Shown here piece by piece: positions 19,713 through 27,467 of a stretch of 44,161 bases of DNA; the first letter of the stretch is position 1, and each line of letters begins with the position of its first letter. The translations under genes were made by a program, and so were the position numbers. Under the pieces are notes generated by a model. It was not told where the DNA came from, searched no databases, and saw nothing but the letters and a program-made list of their open reading frames with translations. This DNA comes from Neolewinella persica DSM 23188 (GTDB lineage: Bacteria; Bacteroidota; Bacteroidia; Chitinophagales; Saprospiraceae). The DNA lies in contig NZ_KB890453.1 of NCBI RefSeq assembly GCF_000373105.1, positions 1-44,161 on the forward strand, read 5' to 3'.

Positions 19713-21545
19713 ATGCGTCCAGCCACCATAGCACTACTCCTATGTTACTGCTTCATTGCAGCAGTCCATTTCTTCTACTACCCTAAGTGGCAACAGGACG
19801 GCGCGGAAGCAACCATCAGCTACGACGTGAGTGGGTATTATATGTACCTGCCAGCTGCTTTTATCTACGACGACCTGAAGGAGGTTAAGTTCCTCGATGA
19901 GGTCATTGAGCAATACCGACCAACGGCCGATCCTTATCAGGTCTTTACCCACGAATCGGGGAATAAGGTGATGAAATACAGCATTGGTCAGGCGGTGATG
20001 TATACGCCGTTCTTTATGGTGGCACATGCCTGGGCGTCGGTGAATGAGGCCTATCCTGCGGATGGCTTTTCCTTGCCTTATCAGTTCATGATTTCAATGG
20101 GTAGTTTGCTGGTCAGCTTTTTAGGGCTGTTCTGGCTGATGACCCTGTTGCGGCAGTATTTCCGGGAGGGAGTTGTTGCGCTGACCTTGATCCTGATCGT
20201 TTTCGGGACGAACTACCTCAACTATTCAGCGATTGACGGTGCGATGACGCACAACAATGTGTTTACGCTGTATGCCTTGCTCCTTTTAACCACCCATCGC
20301 TTCTACGTCCGCGCCACCTGGCCAAAGGCCTTACTGATCGGCGCCTGCATCGGCCTGATGGCCCTGACCAGGCCTACTGAAATTATTGCTGCCCTGATCC
20401 CGCTGTTGTGGGGTCTGGAATTAGGTCGAAAGGGCGCTATTAGAGAACGATTAGCCTTCTTTGGGACACACTGGCAGAAGCTTGCCGCAGCGGCCATCGT
20501 TACCCTGCTGGTTGGCTCAATTCAACTGCTTTACTGGAAGTACGTGAGCGGAGATTGGCTGGTGTACAGCTACCAGGATCAGGGCTTTGATTGGTTGAGC
20601 CCGCACCTGAATGAAGGAATGTTCAGCTATAAGGCGGGGTGGCTTATTTATACGCCGCTAATGGTTTTTGGACTCATTGGTTTCTGGTCACTTCTCCGCC
20701 AAAAGAGTAGTTTGTTTCCGGCAATTTTTTTTCACGCCCTGCTCTTCATTTACGTGGCGTTTAGTTGGAGTGTTTGGTGGTACGGCGGCAGCCTGGGACA
20801 GCGAACGATGGTGCAGGAATATGCCGTGCTGGCCTTGCCGTTGGCGGCATTTTTACAGTGGGTTTTCTGGGCGGGGCCGCTGGTGCAGGGGAAGGTCAAA
20901 AGGCAATGGTGGCAATTCGCTATCGCAGGAATTATCGGACTTTTTATCTGGCACAACCTCTACTTCACCCACCAGGCCCATCGCGGTGGCCTTTACCTTA
21001 CCGAACAGATGAACAACGCCTATTTCTGGCGTACCCTCTACAAATTTGAACGGGATCCGGAAGATCAATTACGGCTCGATACCCGGGAGTTTTATACAGC
21101 TACTCCGGCCAAAACGGAAACGCTGTTTTCTACCGGGTTCGAGGACAAATCCACGGCAAGTTGCAACATGGACCCAATAGCTGGAGTCGGTTCACTCTGC
21201 CTGAAGGCTCAGAACCAGAATAGCCCTGAGTTCATCATCGACATCGACCTGCCGCCCCGGACCTGGCTCCGGGCAAGGGTACAAGCAAAAATTAATGCTC
21301 CTCGTGGCAATCGGGACAACCACGCCCAAATGATCTTGTCGTACCGCAAAGATGGGGTAGAGGTGAAAAAACGCCTGATCCGGATGCATCGCCTTCTCAA
21401 TCACGATTGGCGCCGGGAGCTACAGATCGACTCCAAGGTGCCCGACGCTGGTGCAGACCAGGTGGTCGTCAGCTTTTGGAATGGGGGGAGTAGCCAGCCG
21501 GGTATGGTTTTGGACGACTTAGTTATTGAACGAATATTTGAATGA
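19713..21545 (+). CDS. GT-C-like multi-pass membrane glycosyltransferase
   Basis: 610 residues. An N-terminal TM helix is followed by a periplasmic loop with the acidic pattern TISYDVSGYYMYLPA (about 35-50), as expected for the catalytic loop of GT39/GT83-like lipid-phosphosugar-dependent transferases. About ten further TM helices extend to residue 415, and a soluble beta-rich C-terminal domain (about 460-610) follows. It probably moves a sugar from a polyprenyl carrier to an unknown acceptor outside the inner membrane. Residues 386-394 (WAGPLVQGK), in a loop between two helices, are encoded by a family A repeat. The esterase gene starts 7 bp downstream, suggesting an operon. Confidence 0.72.
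   Translation: MRPATIALLLCYCFIAAVHFFYYPKWQQDGAEATISYDVSGYYMYLPAAFIYDDLKEVKFLDEVIEQYRPTADPYQVFTHESGNKVMKYSIGQAVMYTPFFMVAHAWASVNEAYPADGFSLPYQFMISMGSLLVSFLGLFWLMTLLRQYFREGVVALTLILIVFGTNYLNYSAIDGAMTHNNVFTLYALLLLTTHRFYVRATWPKALLIGACIGLMALTRPTEIIAALIPLLWGLELGRKGAIRERLAFFGTHWQKLAAAAIVTLLVGSIQLLYWKYVSGDWLVYSYQDQGFDWLSPHLNEGMFSYKAGWLIYTPLMVFGLIGFWSLLRQKSSLFPAIFFHALLFIYVAFSWSVWWYGGSLGQRTMVQEYAVLALPLAAFLQWVFWAGPLVQGKVKRQWWQFAIAGIIGLFIWHNLYFTHQAHRGGLYLTEQMNNAYFWRTLYKFERDPEDQLRLDTREFYTATPAKTETLFSTGFEDKSTASCNMDPIAGVGSLCLKAQNQNSPEFIIDIDLPPRTWLRARVQAKINAPRGNRDNHAQMILSYRKDGVEVKKRLIRMHRLLNHDWRRELQIDSKVPDAGADQVVVSFWNGGSSQPGMVLDDLVIERIFE
20869..20895 (+). repeat. Family A dispersed repeat, copy 5 (inside the GT-C gene)
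   Basis: GGGCGGGGCCGCTGGTGCA plus the tail GGGGAAGG, in frame and translated as Ala-Gly-Pro-Leu-Val-Gln-Gly-Lys in a loop between TM helices. Confidence 0.7.
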
Positions 21546-21552
21546 TGTTGCT

Positions 21553-22389
21553 ATGAAGTACCTGGTTCTCCTTCTCTGTGCGATCTGCCTGTTTTTCTCC
21601 TGTCCGGCGGATAAAAAGAAGGAGGCTCCGCGCTCAAGTACAGCATTGCCAAACGTAACGGTGGTTGACCAGGTTTTTACCATTCCAGGCCTGGACCGCG
21701 AACGCCAAATCCGGGTCTACGTTCCACCTGGGTATGAAACCTCAGGGAAGTCCTACCCCGTACTCTACATGCACGACGGACAGAATTTATTTGACGATTC
21801 TACTTCCTTCGTAGGTGAATGGCACGTGGATGAGATCATGAATCGACTGGCGGAAGACCAGGTGTTGGAATTGATCGTGGTTGGGGTGGATAACGGACAG
21901 GGTAAGCGAATGAATGAGATGAGCCCCTGGGTTAATGAAGAATACGGAGCAGCAGAGGGAGAGGCCTACATAGATTTTATTGTTGAGGTCGTTAAGCCTT
22001 ATGTCGACGGCAATTACCGCACAAAAAGTGATAGGTTGAATACCGGTTTATTGGGGAGCTCTATGGGAGGTTTGATCTCGCATTACGCGGTATACCAACA
22101 TCCGGAGGTATTCGGTAAAGCCGGCATTTTCTCTCCTTCGTACTGGTTCTCAGAGGAAGTTTTCGAATTCGCTGAAGCAAAACCGGTACCTGAGGATACC
22201 AAGTTGTTCCTGCTGGTGGGAGAAAAAGAAAGTGCGACCATGGCCCGAGATGCCCGGCAGATGGTCAAACGAATATTGGCTACAGGCCATCCCAGTGTTA
22301 ATCTAAATGTAATTATAGATCCTGAAGGTACCCACAACGAAGGTTTTTGGCAAGGGTACTTAAGGGAGGCGGTGATTTGGTTGTACTAG
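21553..22389 (+). CDS. Esterase lipoprotein, alpha/beta hydrolase (EstD/Fes type)
   Basis: 278 residues from ATG 21553. The frame opens at 21526 inside the previous gene, but MKYLVLLLCAICLFFSC is a proper signal peptide with lipobox FFSC. The nucleophile elbow is GSSMGG (in LLGSSMGGLISHYAVY), the oxyanion/loop region is YMHDGQNLFDD, and the catalytic His is in EGTHNEGFW. The family includes enterochelin esterases, feruloyl and acetyl-xylan esterases, so an ester on a sugar or siderophore is likely and not known. It is coupled to the GT-C gene by a 7-bp gap. Confidence 0.88.
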   Translation: MKYLVLLLCAICLFFSCPADKKKEAPRSSTALPNVTVVDQVFTIPGLDRERQIRVYVPPGYETSGKSYPVLYMHDGQNLFDDSTSFVGEWHVDEIMNRLAEDQVLELIVVGVDNGQGKRMNEMSPWVNEEYGAAEGEAYIDFIVEVVKPYVDGNYRTKSDRLNTGLLGSSMGGLISHYAVYQHPEVFGKAGIFSPSYWFSEEVFEFAEAKPVPEDTKLFLLVGEKESATMARDARQMVKRILATGHPSVNLNVIIDPEGTHNEGFWQGYLREAVIWLY

Positions 22390-22533
22390 ATCATCATTTT
22401 GAAGTCTAGTAGACCCCTTAGGTTCAGAATACACGGACGACGATTTCTGCGCAAGGGCTTTGGCTTTTTCCAGGCACTTCCTGCTACCTATTGCTTGTAA
22501 GACCTTTGCTATTCCTTTTATGGTGAGTTCCAT
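22360..22533 (-). CDS. Possible 57-residue protein directly after the Kelch gene
   Basis: The ATG (22531-22533) comes one base after the TAA of the Kelch gene, as in translational coupling, and the frame runs 57 codons to TAA at 22360-22362. It overlaps the last 30 bp of the convergent esterase gene. The product starts MELTIKGIAKVLQAIG and is Lys-rich and probably helical at first, then polar, with no TM segment. I recognise no family. It could be chance, but there is no other use of this intergenic stretch. Confidence 0.3.
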   Translation of the reverse strand: MELTIKGIAKVLQAIGSRKCLEKAKALAQKSSSVYSEPKGSTRLQNDDLVQPNHRLP

Positions 22534-22534
22534 T

Positions 22535-23545
22535 TTAATTTTTCAAGATCATTTTAATAATATCCCCAAGCTCAGGAGACCCACCCCGGTTGCCACAACC
22601 ACTGGCCATAATTAACTGGTTTTGATAATGAATAACCCCAGTCCCGTGGCGGCCACGGCTTAGCGTGTCGAGGCTACGCCATTTACCGGTTTTTACCGCC
22701 AGGGCTTCGACTTCGTTGTGCGCAACTTCGTGCGCCGTTGATTCTCCGCCAGCTACCAGGATTTCGTCTCCGAGAGCAATGGCGGCATTGCCGGCACGGA
22801 GGGTAGGCAAAGTGTCGGATAGGGTAGACCAGCTGTTGGTCGCCAGGTCGTAGACGTCGACTTCTGCGATGGTATTCGCAAAGGGATTCGTAGCGGCAAC
22901 GGTAGTACGGCCAGCCAGGGCGTAGATTTTGTTGCCGTGGGCAACAGCCTGAAAGTGGTCCCGGGAACGGGGGGCATCGGGGAGTTGCTCCCAGGAATTG
23001 GTTTCCGGATTGTAAGCGTCGAGCCAGGGGACGTGTCCGCCCCGGTGCCCGTCCTGGATACCGCAAACCATGTAGATCAGCCCATCGTGTAAAACAGTGC
23101 CAGCGCCGCCACGGCGGCGTCCTTCGGGAATGGTGGCACCAGTACGCCATTCGTCTTTGGCGGGACTGTAGATGTAAATTTCAGGTAACGGGGTTTCTCC
23201 GGGATACTTGCCCGTCATGGCCCCCATGAGGTAAATCTCGTCCTGATAAACGACGGGCTGGAAGTGGTGAATCTCTACCGGACTGTCTGCACCTGCCGTC
23301 CAGGTCATTGTGTTTAGGTCCAGAATGTCGACGGGGTTAATCCGCCGGCCGCCAAGCAGGTAGGCCTTGTCTCCCACCTGGACGAAGGCCGCCTCGTGGC
23401 GGGCGGTGGGCGCGGAAGAGTCGGAAGGAATAACGGCTTGCCACTCTGCCAGCGGTGTCTCGGCAGGAGGTGTGGCGTCCGCAGGAGGCGCCTGTCCGGT
23501 ACAGGATAACAGGGAGACTAAGAGGAGTAGAGTGAGGTGACGCAT
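22535..23545 (-). CDS. Kelch-repeat beta-propeller lipoprotein
   Basis: 336 residues. The signal peptide ends in LLSC (lipidated Cys15), followed by a Pro/Ala-rich linker and about six Kelch blades of the pattern ...KAYLLGGR..., LIYMVCGI..., KIYALAGR... and EILVAGGES..., each with a following VDVYD..TNSWSTL-type strand. Propellers of this type bind ligands or partners and need not be enzymes. No oxidase motifs of galactose oxidase (Cu ligands) were recognised. The start follows a TATCTTG box by four bases. Confidence 0.88.
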   Translation of the reverse strand: MRHLTLLLLVSLLSCTGQAPPADATPPAETPLAEWQAVIPSDSSAPTARHEAAFVQVGDKAYLLGGRRINPVDILDLNTMTWTAGADSPVEIHHFQPVVYQDEIYLMGAMTGKYPGETPLPEIYIYSPAKDEWRTGATIPEGRRRGGAGTVLHDGLIYMVCGIQDGHRGGHVPWLDAYNPETNSWEQLPDAPRSRDHFQAVAHGNKIYALAGRTTVAATNPFANTIAEVDVYDLATNSWSTLSDTLPTLRAGNAAIALGDEILVAGGESTAHEVAHNEVEALAVKTGKWRSLDTLSRGRHGTGVIHYQNQLIMASGCGNRGGSPELGDIIKMILKN

Positions 23546-23549
23546 TGGG

Positions 23550-23556
23550 CAAGATA
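23550..23556 (-). promoter_or_regulatory. TATCTTG -7-like box before the Kelch gene
   Basis: The minus strand reads TATCTTG, then CCCA, then ATG (23545). It is one T short of TAnnTTTG. A family A repeat lies 11 bp further upstream, over the -33 region. Confidence 0.35.
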
Positions 23557-23567
23557 GGGCTTAAGTC

Positions 23568-23593
23568 CCTTCCCTGCACCCGCGTCCCCGCCC
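23568..23593 (-). repeat. Family A dispersed repeat, copy 6 (upstream of the Kelch gene)
   Basis: The minus strand reads GGGCGGGGACGCGGGTGCA plus GGGAAGG. It covers the -33 area of the putative Kelch promoter and lies between the Kelch and zinc-peptidase genes. Confidence 0.65.
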
Positions 23594-23628
23594 AATTCTC
23601 CAAACTATTCAATCTGTAAGCCCTGCTC

Positions 23629-24687
23629 CTACCGGTTAGCCGTTCGCACCACCTTGTGTACAAATTTTAGTTTATTCCGAACATCAGCATTAACAACAAA
23701 AGGGTAAAGATCAGGCCGGCCCATGCCCCGGTTGAGGCTGTTAACCGCGAAAGTAAGGGGAATACAGGCTTTCAGTATCTTGTCCATTTCCGACTCATTG
23801 TAGGGGTCAAAACTCGCTTCAATGTTCATCATTTGGTCTGGGCCAAGAGGAGGATTAAGCGAAAGGCCGAAGGCATGGGCGGTCTCCAACATGTCCATCA
23901 GGTGCAGGTAGTGTGCCCAGGTTTCGGCCCAGTCTTCCCAAGGGTGAGCTGTAGCGTAAGAACTGATAAAGTGTCGTTGCCAGTCTTGGCGAGGTCCGTT
24001 TTTATAATGCTGTTCCAATGCTTCACCATAATCGGCGCGTTCATCTCCGAAGAGATTTCGGAAGGCAGTGAGGGTGAAATCGTTTTCTGCGACCAGCAGG
24101 TCCCAGTAGTAGTGGCCGACTTCGTGTCGGAAATGTCCGATCAGGGTTCGGTACCGCTCTTTCATGGCCAGCCGGGTGGCTTCCCGGTGTACGGAGTTCG
24201 CCTCTGCCGTATTGAGGGTGATCAAACCGGCATCGTGTCCGGTCATGACGGGGTCCTCCTGGTCGGCATCGGCAAGGAAGTCAAAGGCTAACCCACGGTA
24301 GGGGGCCTCGTCCTTTCCAATGACGGGTAAACCCATGCGTTGAAGGGCGTAAACCAGCCGGTGTTTGGCTTTTTCCAGCCGTCGCCATTCCTCTAATTGC
24401 CTCAGGTTGCCAAGGTTAGGGATGGTATGGTTAAGTACGCAAGCCGTACACAGACCGGTAGGGTCATCAGCAGGAATCATCCAGTTGCAGACGTGGTGAA
24501 CATGGTTGCTGCAGTATTTGTAGGGGCGATTTCCGGCTTCAGCTACGAGCCAGGTCTCACCGCCCGGGCTAAGGGCCAGCATCTTATCTTCAGCGTCAAC
24601 GTACCCAAGCCAGGTCTGGCAGCTCTCGCAGGTGACGTTCTCAAAATAAACAGGGTGGTTACAGTTTTGACACTGATAGATTTTCAT
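23629..24687 (-). CDS. Zinc-ribbon plus zinc metallopeptidase-like protein
   Basis: 352 residues from ATG 24687. The frame continues 28 codons upstream, but the MKIYQCQNC start fits the family. The N-terminal zinc ribbon has CQNC and CESC spaced as a four-Cys site, and further Cys/His pairs follow (HHVCNW and CTAC). The catalytic helix FRHEVGHYYWDLL carries the HExxH motif of zincin peptidases, with a downstream Glu in DERADYGEALEQHY. It matches the conserved bacterial family of putative zinc-binding metallopeptidases with an N-terminal ribbon. It has no signal peptide, so it is cytoplasmic. The substrate is unknown. Confidence 0.88.
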   Translation of the reverse strand: MKIYQCQNCNHPVYFENVTCESCQTWLGYVDAEDKMLALSPGGETWLVAEAGNRPYKYCSNHVHHVCNWMIPADDPTGLCTACVLNHTIPNLGNLRQLEEWRRLEKAKHRLVYALQRMGLPVIGKDEAPYRGLAFDFLADADQEDPVMTGHDAGLITLNTAEANSVHREATRLAMKERYRTLIGHFRHEVGHYYWDLLVAENDFTLTAFRNLFGDERADYGEALEQHYKNGPRQDWQRHFISSYATAHPWEDWAETWAHYLHLMDMLETAHAFGLSLNPPLGPDQMMNIEASFDPYNESEMDKILKACIPLTFAVNSLNRGMGRPDLYPFVVNADVRNKLKFVHKVVRTANR

Positions 24688-24871
24688 GGGTATAATTGTA
24701 CATAGTGTAACACGGTGGAGGGGTGGCAAGTTTGAAAGGGGGCTCAGCGTGTTGGAGGGGATTTGCGGCAATTGTATCGGTTGACGACTTTCCCAGAAGT
24801 CGTAGTTTTAAAACTAAGATAAGCAGTATTCGAAAATGAAACATAAATTGTTTTAAGTAAAATGTTTTACG

Positions 24872-24879
24872 TATATTTG
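24872..24879 (+). promoter_or_regulatory. -7 box (TATATTTG) directly before the radical SAM gene
   Basis: It is an exact TAnnTTTG match followed by TTCT and then GTG at 24884. A TTG at 24848-24850 stands 21 bp upstream, about where a -33 element is expected. Confidence 0.5.
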
Positions 24880-24883
24880 TTCT

Positions 24884-25936
24884 GTGCAAGCTTCTCCCCA
24901 ATTCCGCCCCGGCCGCGGTGCCCAAATCAACACTGCCAACCCCTACCACAACCTGCGTTACGACGAGTTGCCGGATGCGGAGGACGAATTACGGACAGAA
25001 TTCATCCCCACGTATCCTAAAACAATCCTAAATAAAATTACCAGCCCGGACCTGGGCAACGGTTATGGTCTTAATCCCTACCAAGGATGTGAGCATGGTT
25101 GTGTTTACTGTTTTGCCCGAACCACGCATACTTATTGGGGGTACAGCGCGGGACTGGACTTTGAGCAAAAGGTCCTCTATAAAGCCACTGCTCCCGGTTT
25201 ACTCCGTAAGACTTTGCTGAAGAAGAGTTACGAACCAATGCCCATCATGCTATCGGGGAATACGGATGCCTACCAGCCGGCCGAACGAACGATGAAAATT
25301 ACCCGGCAGTGCCTTGAAGTTTTACAGGACCTGCGCCATCCGGTAGGCCTGATTACCAAAAACAGTTTGATCGTACGTGATATAGACATCCTTGAAGAGA
25401 TGGCAAAGGACAATCTGGTACACGCCTGCCTCAGTATCACTACCCTGGATGAGGACGTTCGCCGGATGCTGGAGCCACGCACCTCCAGCATCGCCCAAAG
25501 ATTCAAAGCGGTAGAAGCCCTCAGTTCAGCGGGTATTCCCGTTACCGTCAATATTGCACCAGTTATTCCCGGGCTGACGGACCATGAATTGTTTGGCATT
25601 GCCCAACGTGCCCGGGAGGCCGGAGCCCGACGCATCGGTTACTCGATTGTCCGGCTCAATGACGACATCGGAACCATCTTCACCAACTGGGTACACCAGG
25701 CCTATCCCGACCGGGCTAATCGTATCCTTAACCGTATCCGGGATTGCCGTGGTGGTGAACTGGGAGAGAAGCGATTCGGCGTCCGCCACCGGGGAGAAGG
25801 GGAGATCGCGGAGATGATTGGGCGACAGTACAAACTTGCGAAACGATTACATTTCCCCGAGGGGGAATTCGAGTGGCCTGCTTATGATTTTAGCGGCTTT
25901 GAATTACGGCGAAAACCGCAGCTAAGCTTATTTTGA
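24884..25936 (+). CDS. PA0069-family radical SAM protein
   Basis: 350 residues starting with GTG. The family signature is complete: GRGAQINTANPY near the N-terminus, NPYQGCEHGCVYCFAR with the CxxxCxxC 4Fe-4S motif (about 65-72), and the typical PIMLSGNTDAYQPAE and VRLNDDIGTIFTNW segments. These proteins are related to spore photoproduct lyase but have no proven role. A start at 24884 leaves only four bases after the -7 box. The conserved GRGAQ lies just 9 residues in, so a much later start is unlikely. Leaderless translation is therefore inferred. Confidence 0.9.
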   Translation: MQASPQFRPGRGAQINTANPYHNLRYDELPDAEDELRTEFIPTYPKTILNKITSPDLGNGYGLNPYQGCEHGCVYCFARTTHTYWGYSAGLDFEQKVLYKATAPGLLRKTLLKKSYEPMPIMLSGNTDAYQPAERTMKITRQCLEVLQDLRHPVGLITKNSLIVRDIDILEEMAKDNLVHACLSITTLDEDVRRMLEPRTSSIAQRFKAVEALSSAGIPVTVNIAPVIPGLTDHELFGIAQRAREAGARRIGYSIVRLNDDIGTIFTNWVHQAYPDRANRILNRIRDCRGGELGEKRFGVRHRGEGEIAEMIGRQYKLAKRLHFPEGEFEWPAYDFSGFELRRKPQLSLF

Positions 25937-26027
25937 AGAAAGGAAGCCGATAAAACTGGTGCTGCCTGGCGCGAAAAAATACCCCATTAAGGGGTGATCT
26001 TTTTTTCGATATACCCGTTGCAGCGCT

Positions 26028-26510
26028 ATGAATAACTACAAAATGATCGTTTTTCTTGACAGCCTGAGGGCTGGTCATGCATACCTCGAACTTTTAAAGC
26101 CTGGAGAGCAGCAAGGAGAGACTTTTGGTTTTTATCCTGCCAAAGCTGACGAGAAAAAAGAAGTGCTTTTCGGAAAAGGTAGCGTACGTAAAGACGCTGA
26201 ACGATTGGAAAGTAGCGGAAAAGACTCCAAGATTCGGCAGACGGGTAAAACCGTTCACCTAACTAAAAGCGAATTTGATCAGGCCGTTGCGTTTATCGAA
26301 AAACAACAACGCAAGCCTAACTTATATTTTCTTGTAGGGTACAACTGTATTGATTTTATCCAGAATGTACTCCAGGCCGCTATGGGCAAGGATGCGCCCT
26401 CATTTTTGGAGCTGTATGACCATGCCGAGTTGGAGCAGTTATCCTGGGTTGGAGTTTATGCACGCATTGAAAAAGTAATGGGGGCAGGAACCAGTAAACT
26501 AGAATTTTAG
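26028..26510 (+). CDS. Unknown protein, possible permuted papain-fold (H...NC) domain
   Basis: 160 residues with no signal peptide or TM helix. I do not recognise a named family. The order of conserved-looking parts is LRAGHAYLELLKPGE with a His near 17, FGFYPA near 34, a Lys/Ser-rich middle, then YFLVGYNCIDFIQNVLQAAMG with a Cys near 107. A His in the first strand followed by an Asn-Cys at the head of a helix is the arrangement seen in circularly permuted NlpC/P60 and LRAT-like hydrolases. This is a guess from the pattern only. It lies alone, 91 bp after the radical SAM gene. Confidence 0.6.
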   Translation: MNNYKMIVFLDSLRAGHAYLELLKPGEQQGETFGFYPAKADEKKEVLFGKGSVRKDAERLESSGKDSKIRQTGKTVHLTKSEFDQAVAFIEKQQRKPNLYFLVGYNCIDFIQNVLQAAMGKDAPSFLELYDHAELEQLSWVGVYARIEKVMGAGTSKLEF

Positions 26511-26732
26511 TGATTGAAAGATTGGAGTTGCTTCTTTCATTTACATTTCCTCCAGCGATTACGACAATGGCCTAAGTGTTAGAATTCTTCGCTTTTAGCG
26601 CTTTTTTCCCGTTATTACCTGGAACTTTACTTCTTGGTTCTTTTGTTTTTTTGACCTTTCCTCATCCGTCCCCTCCCGACAAAACCGATGGGTCCATAAA
26701 TCTCGTAACTGGTTTTTTCCCACCTTTGCGAT

Positions 26733-27395
26733 ATGTCAGCCAGCTCTACCGCTATCCTTCTCTTTTCCCGCACGGCCTCGGCCGAGGCGAAGGTGAAGAG
26801 TTTTGGTGCGGGCCAAAGGGGGAATAGTCGGATTGCCCGGGGGCTGATTGAACGAACTAAAGCCACGCTGGCCAAGACCGGATTACCAGTATTTCGCAGT
26901 TGTGAAACCAATCAGGTAGAAGGTAACTTCGGCCAGCGGCTCACCAATGCGATGGCCCAGGTCTATGCCGAAGGCTTCGAACGGGTGCTGGTCGTTGGCA
27001 ATGATTGCCCTTCCGTCCTTCCTTCGCACCTGCGCGCCGCCGCCCAAATGCTCGAACAGGGGCAAAATGTCCTCGGCCCCGATCGCCGCGGTGGCGTCTG
27101 GCTGATCGGCCTGCAACGTACTGATTTTATCGCCGGCGAACTGATCAACCTCAGCTGGGAAACCCCCGGGCTTTACGCCGATATGACGGCAATGTTCCCG
27201 GAAGCAATTGATTTTGCCAGTCTGGGCGACCTAAATTCGCTTGAAGACTTGCGCCAGAATTGGTTCTACCTAAGGAGACAACTGGCTGAGTTATTTGATC
27301 TGCTGCTTATCTCCGAAGCGACCTTCGCAACGCCGGTAGTACAAACCGAACGGGTCGCGGTGTCGCGCCGTTTGGGCAGGGCACCACCCGTGTAG
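26733..27395 (+). CDS. DUF2064 glycosyltransferase-A-like protein
   Basis: 220 residues. It has the layout of the DUF2064 family (GT-A fold, often annotated glycosyltransferase): LLFSRTASAEAKVK at the start, GNFGQRLTNAM, VLVVGNDCPSVLPSHLRAA and VLGPDRRGGVWLIGL. The usual acidic DGG of the last motif is RGG here. The donor and acceptor are unknown. CACCTTTG followed by CGAT stands right before the ATG. The TAG stop is the first triplet of a GGCGGC/GCCGCC hairpin repeat, and SusC follows 72 bp later. Confidence 0.82.
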   Translation: MSASSTAILLFSRTASAEAKVKSFGAGQRGNSRIARGLIERTKATLAKTGLPVFRSCETNQVEGNFGQRLTNAMAQVYAEGFERVLVVGNDCPSVLPSHLRAAAQMLEQGQNVLGPDRRGGVWLIGLQRTDFIAGELINLSWETPGLYADMTAMFPEAIDFASLGDLNSLEDLRQNWFYLRRQLAELFDLLLISEATFATPVVQTERVAVSRRLGRAPPV

Positions 27396-27429
27396 CGGCG
27401 GCTTCAGCCGCCACGCTCAATAATTGAGC
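27393..27429 (+). terminator. Two stacked hairpins between DUF2064 and susC
   Basis: The first is a perfect 6-bp stem GGCGGC (27397-27402) / GCCGCC (27407-27412) with a TTCA loop, beginning at the stop codon TAG. The second is GCTCAAT-A-ATTGAGC at 27415-27429. There is no U-tract, so Rho-independent termination is uncertain. Confidence 0.45.
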
Positions 27430-27467
27430 TCGGTAAGCTTACTTTTCCATTATTCAAGTCTGTTTTT

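Noticed and set aside
21437..21460. Possible family A copy near the end of the GT-C gene
   Set aside because: It matches in about 12 of 16 central bases and lacks the purine tail. It is too weak to count.
27023..27045. Possible twelfth family A copy in the DUF2064 gene
   Set aside because: GCACCTGCGCGCCGCCGCC shares only the left half, and the residues (HLRAAA) are expected at this place in the family.
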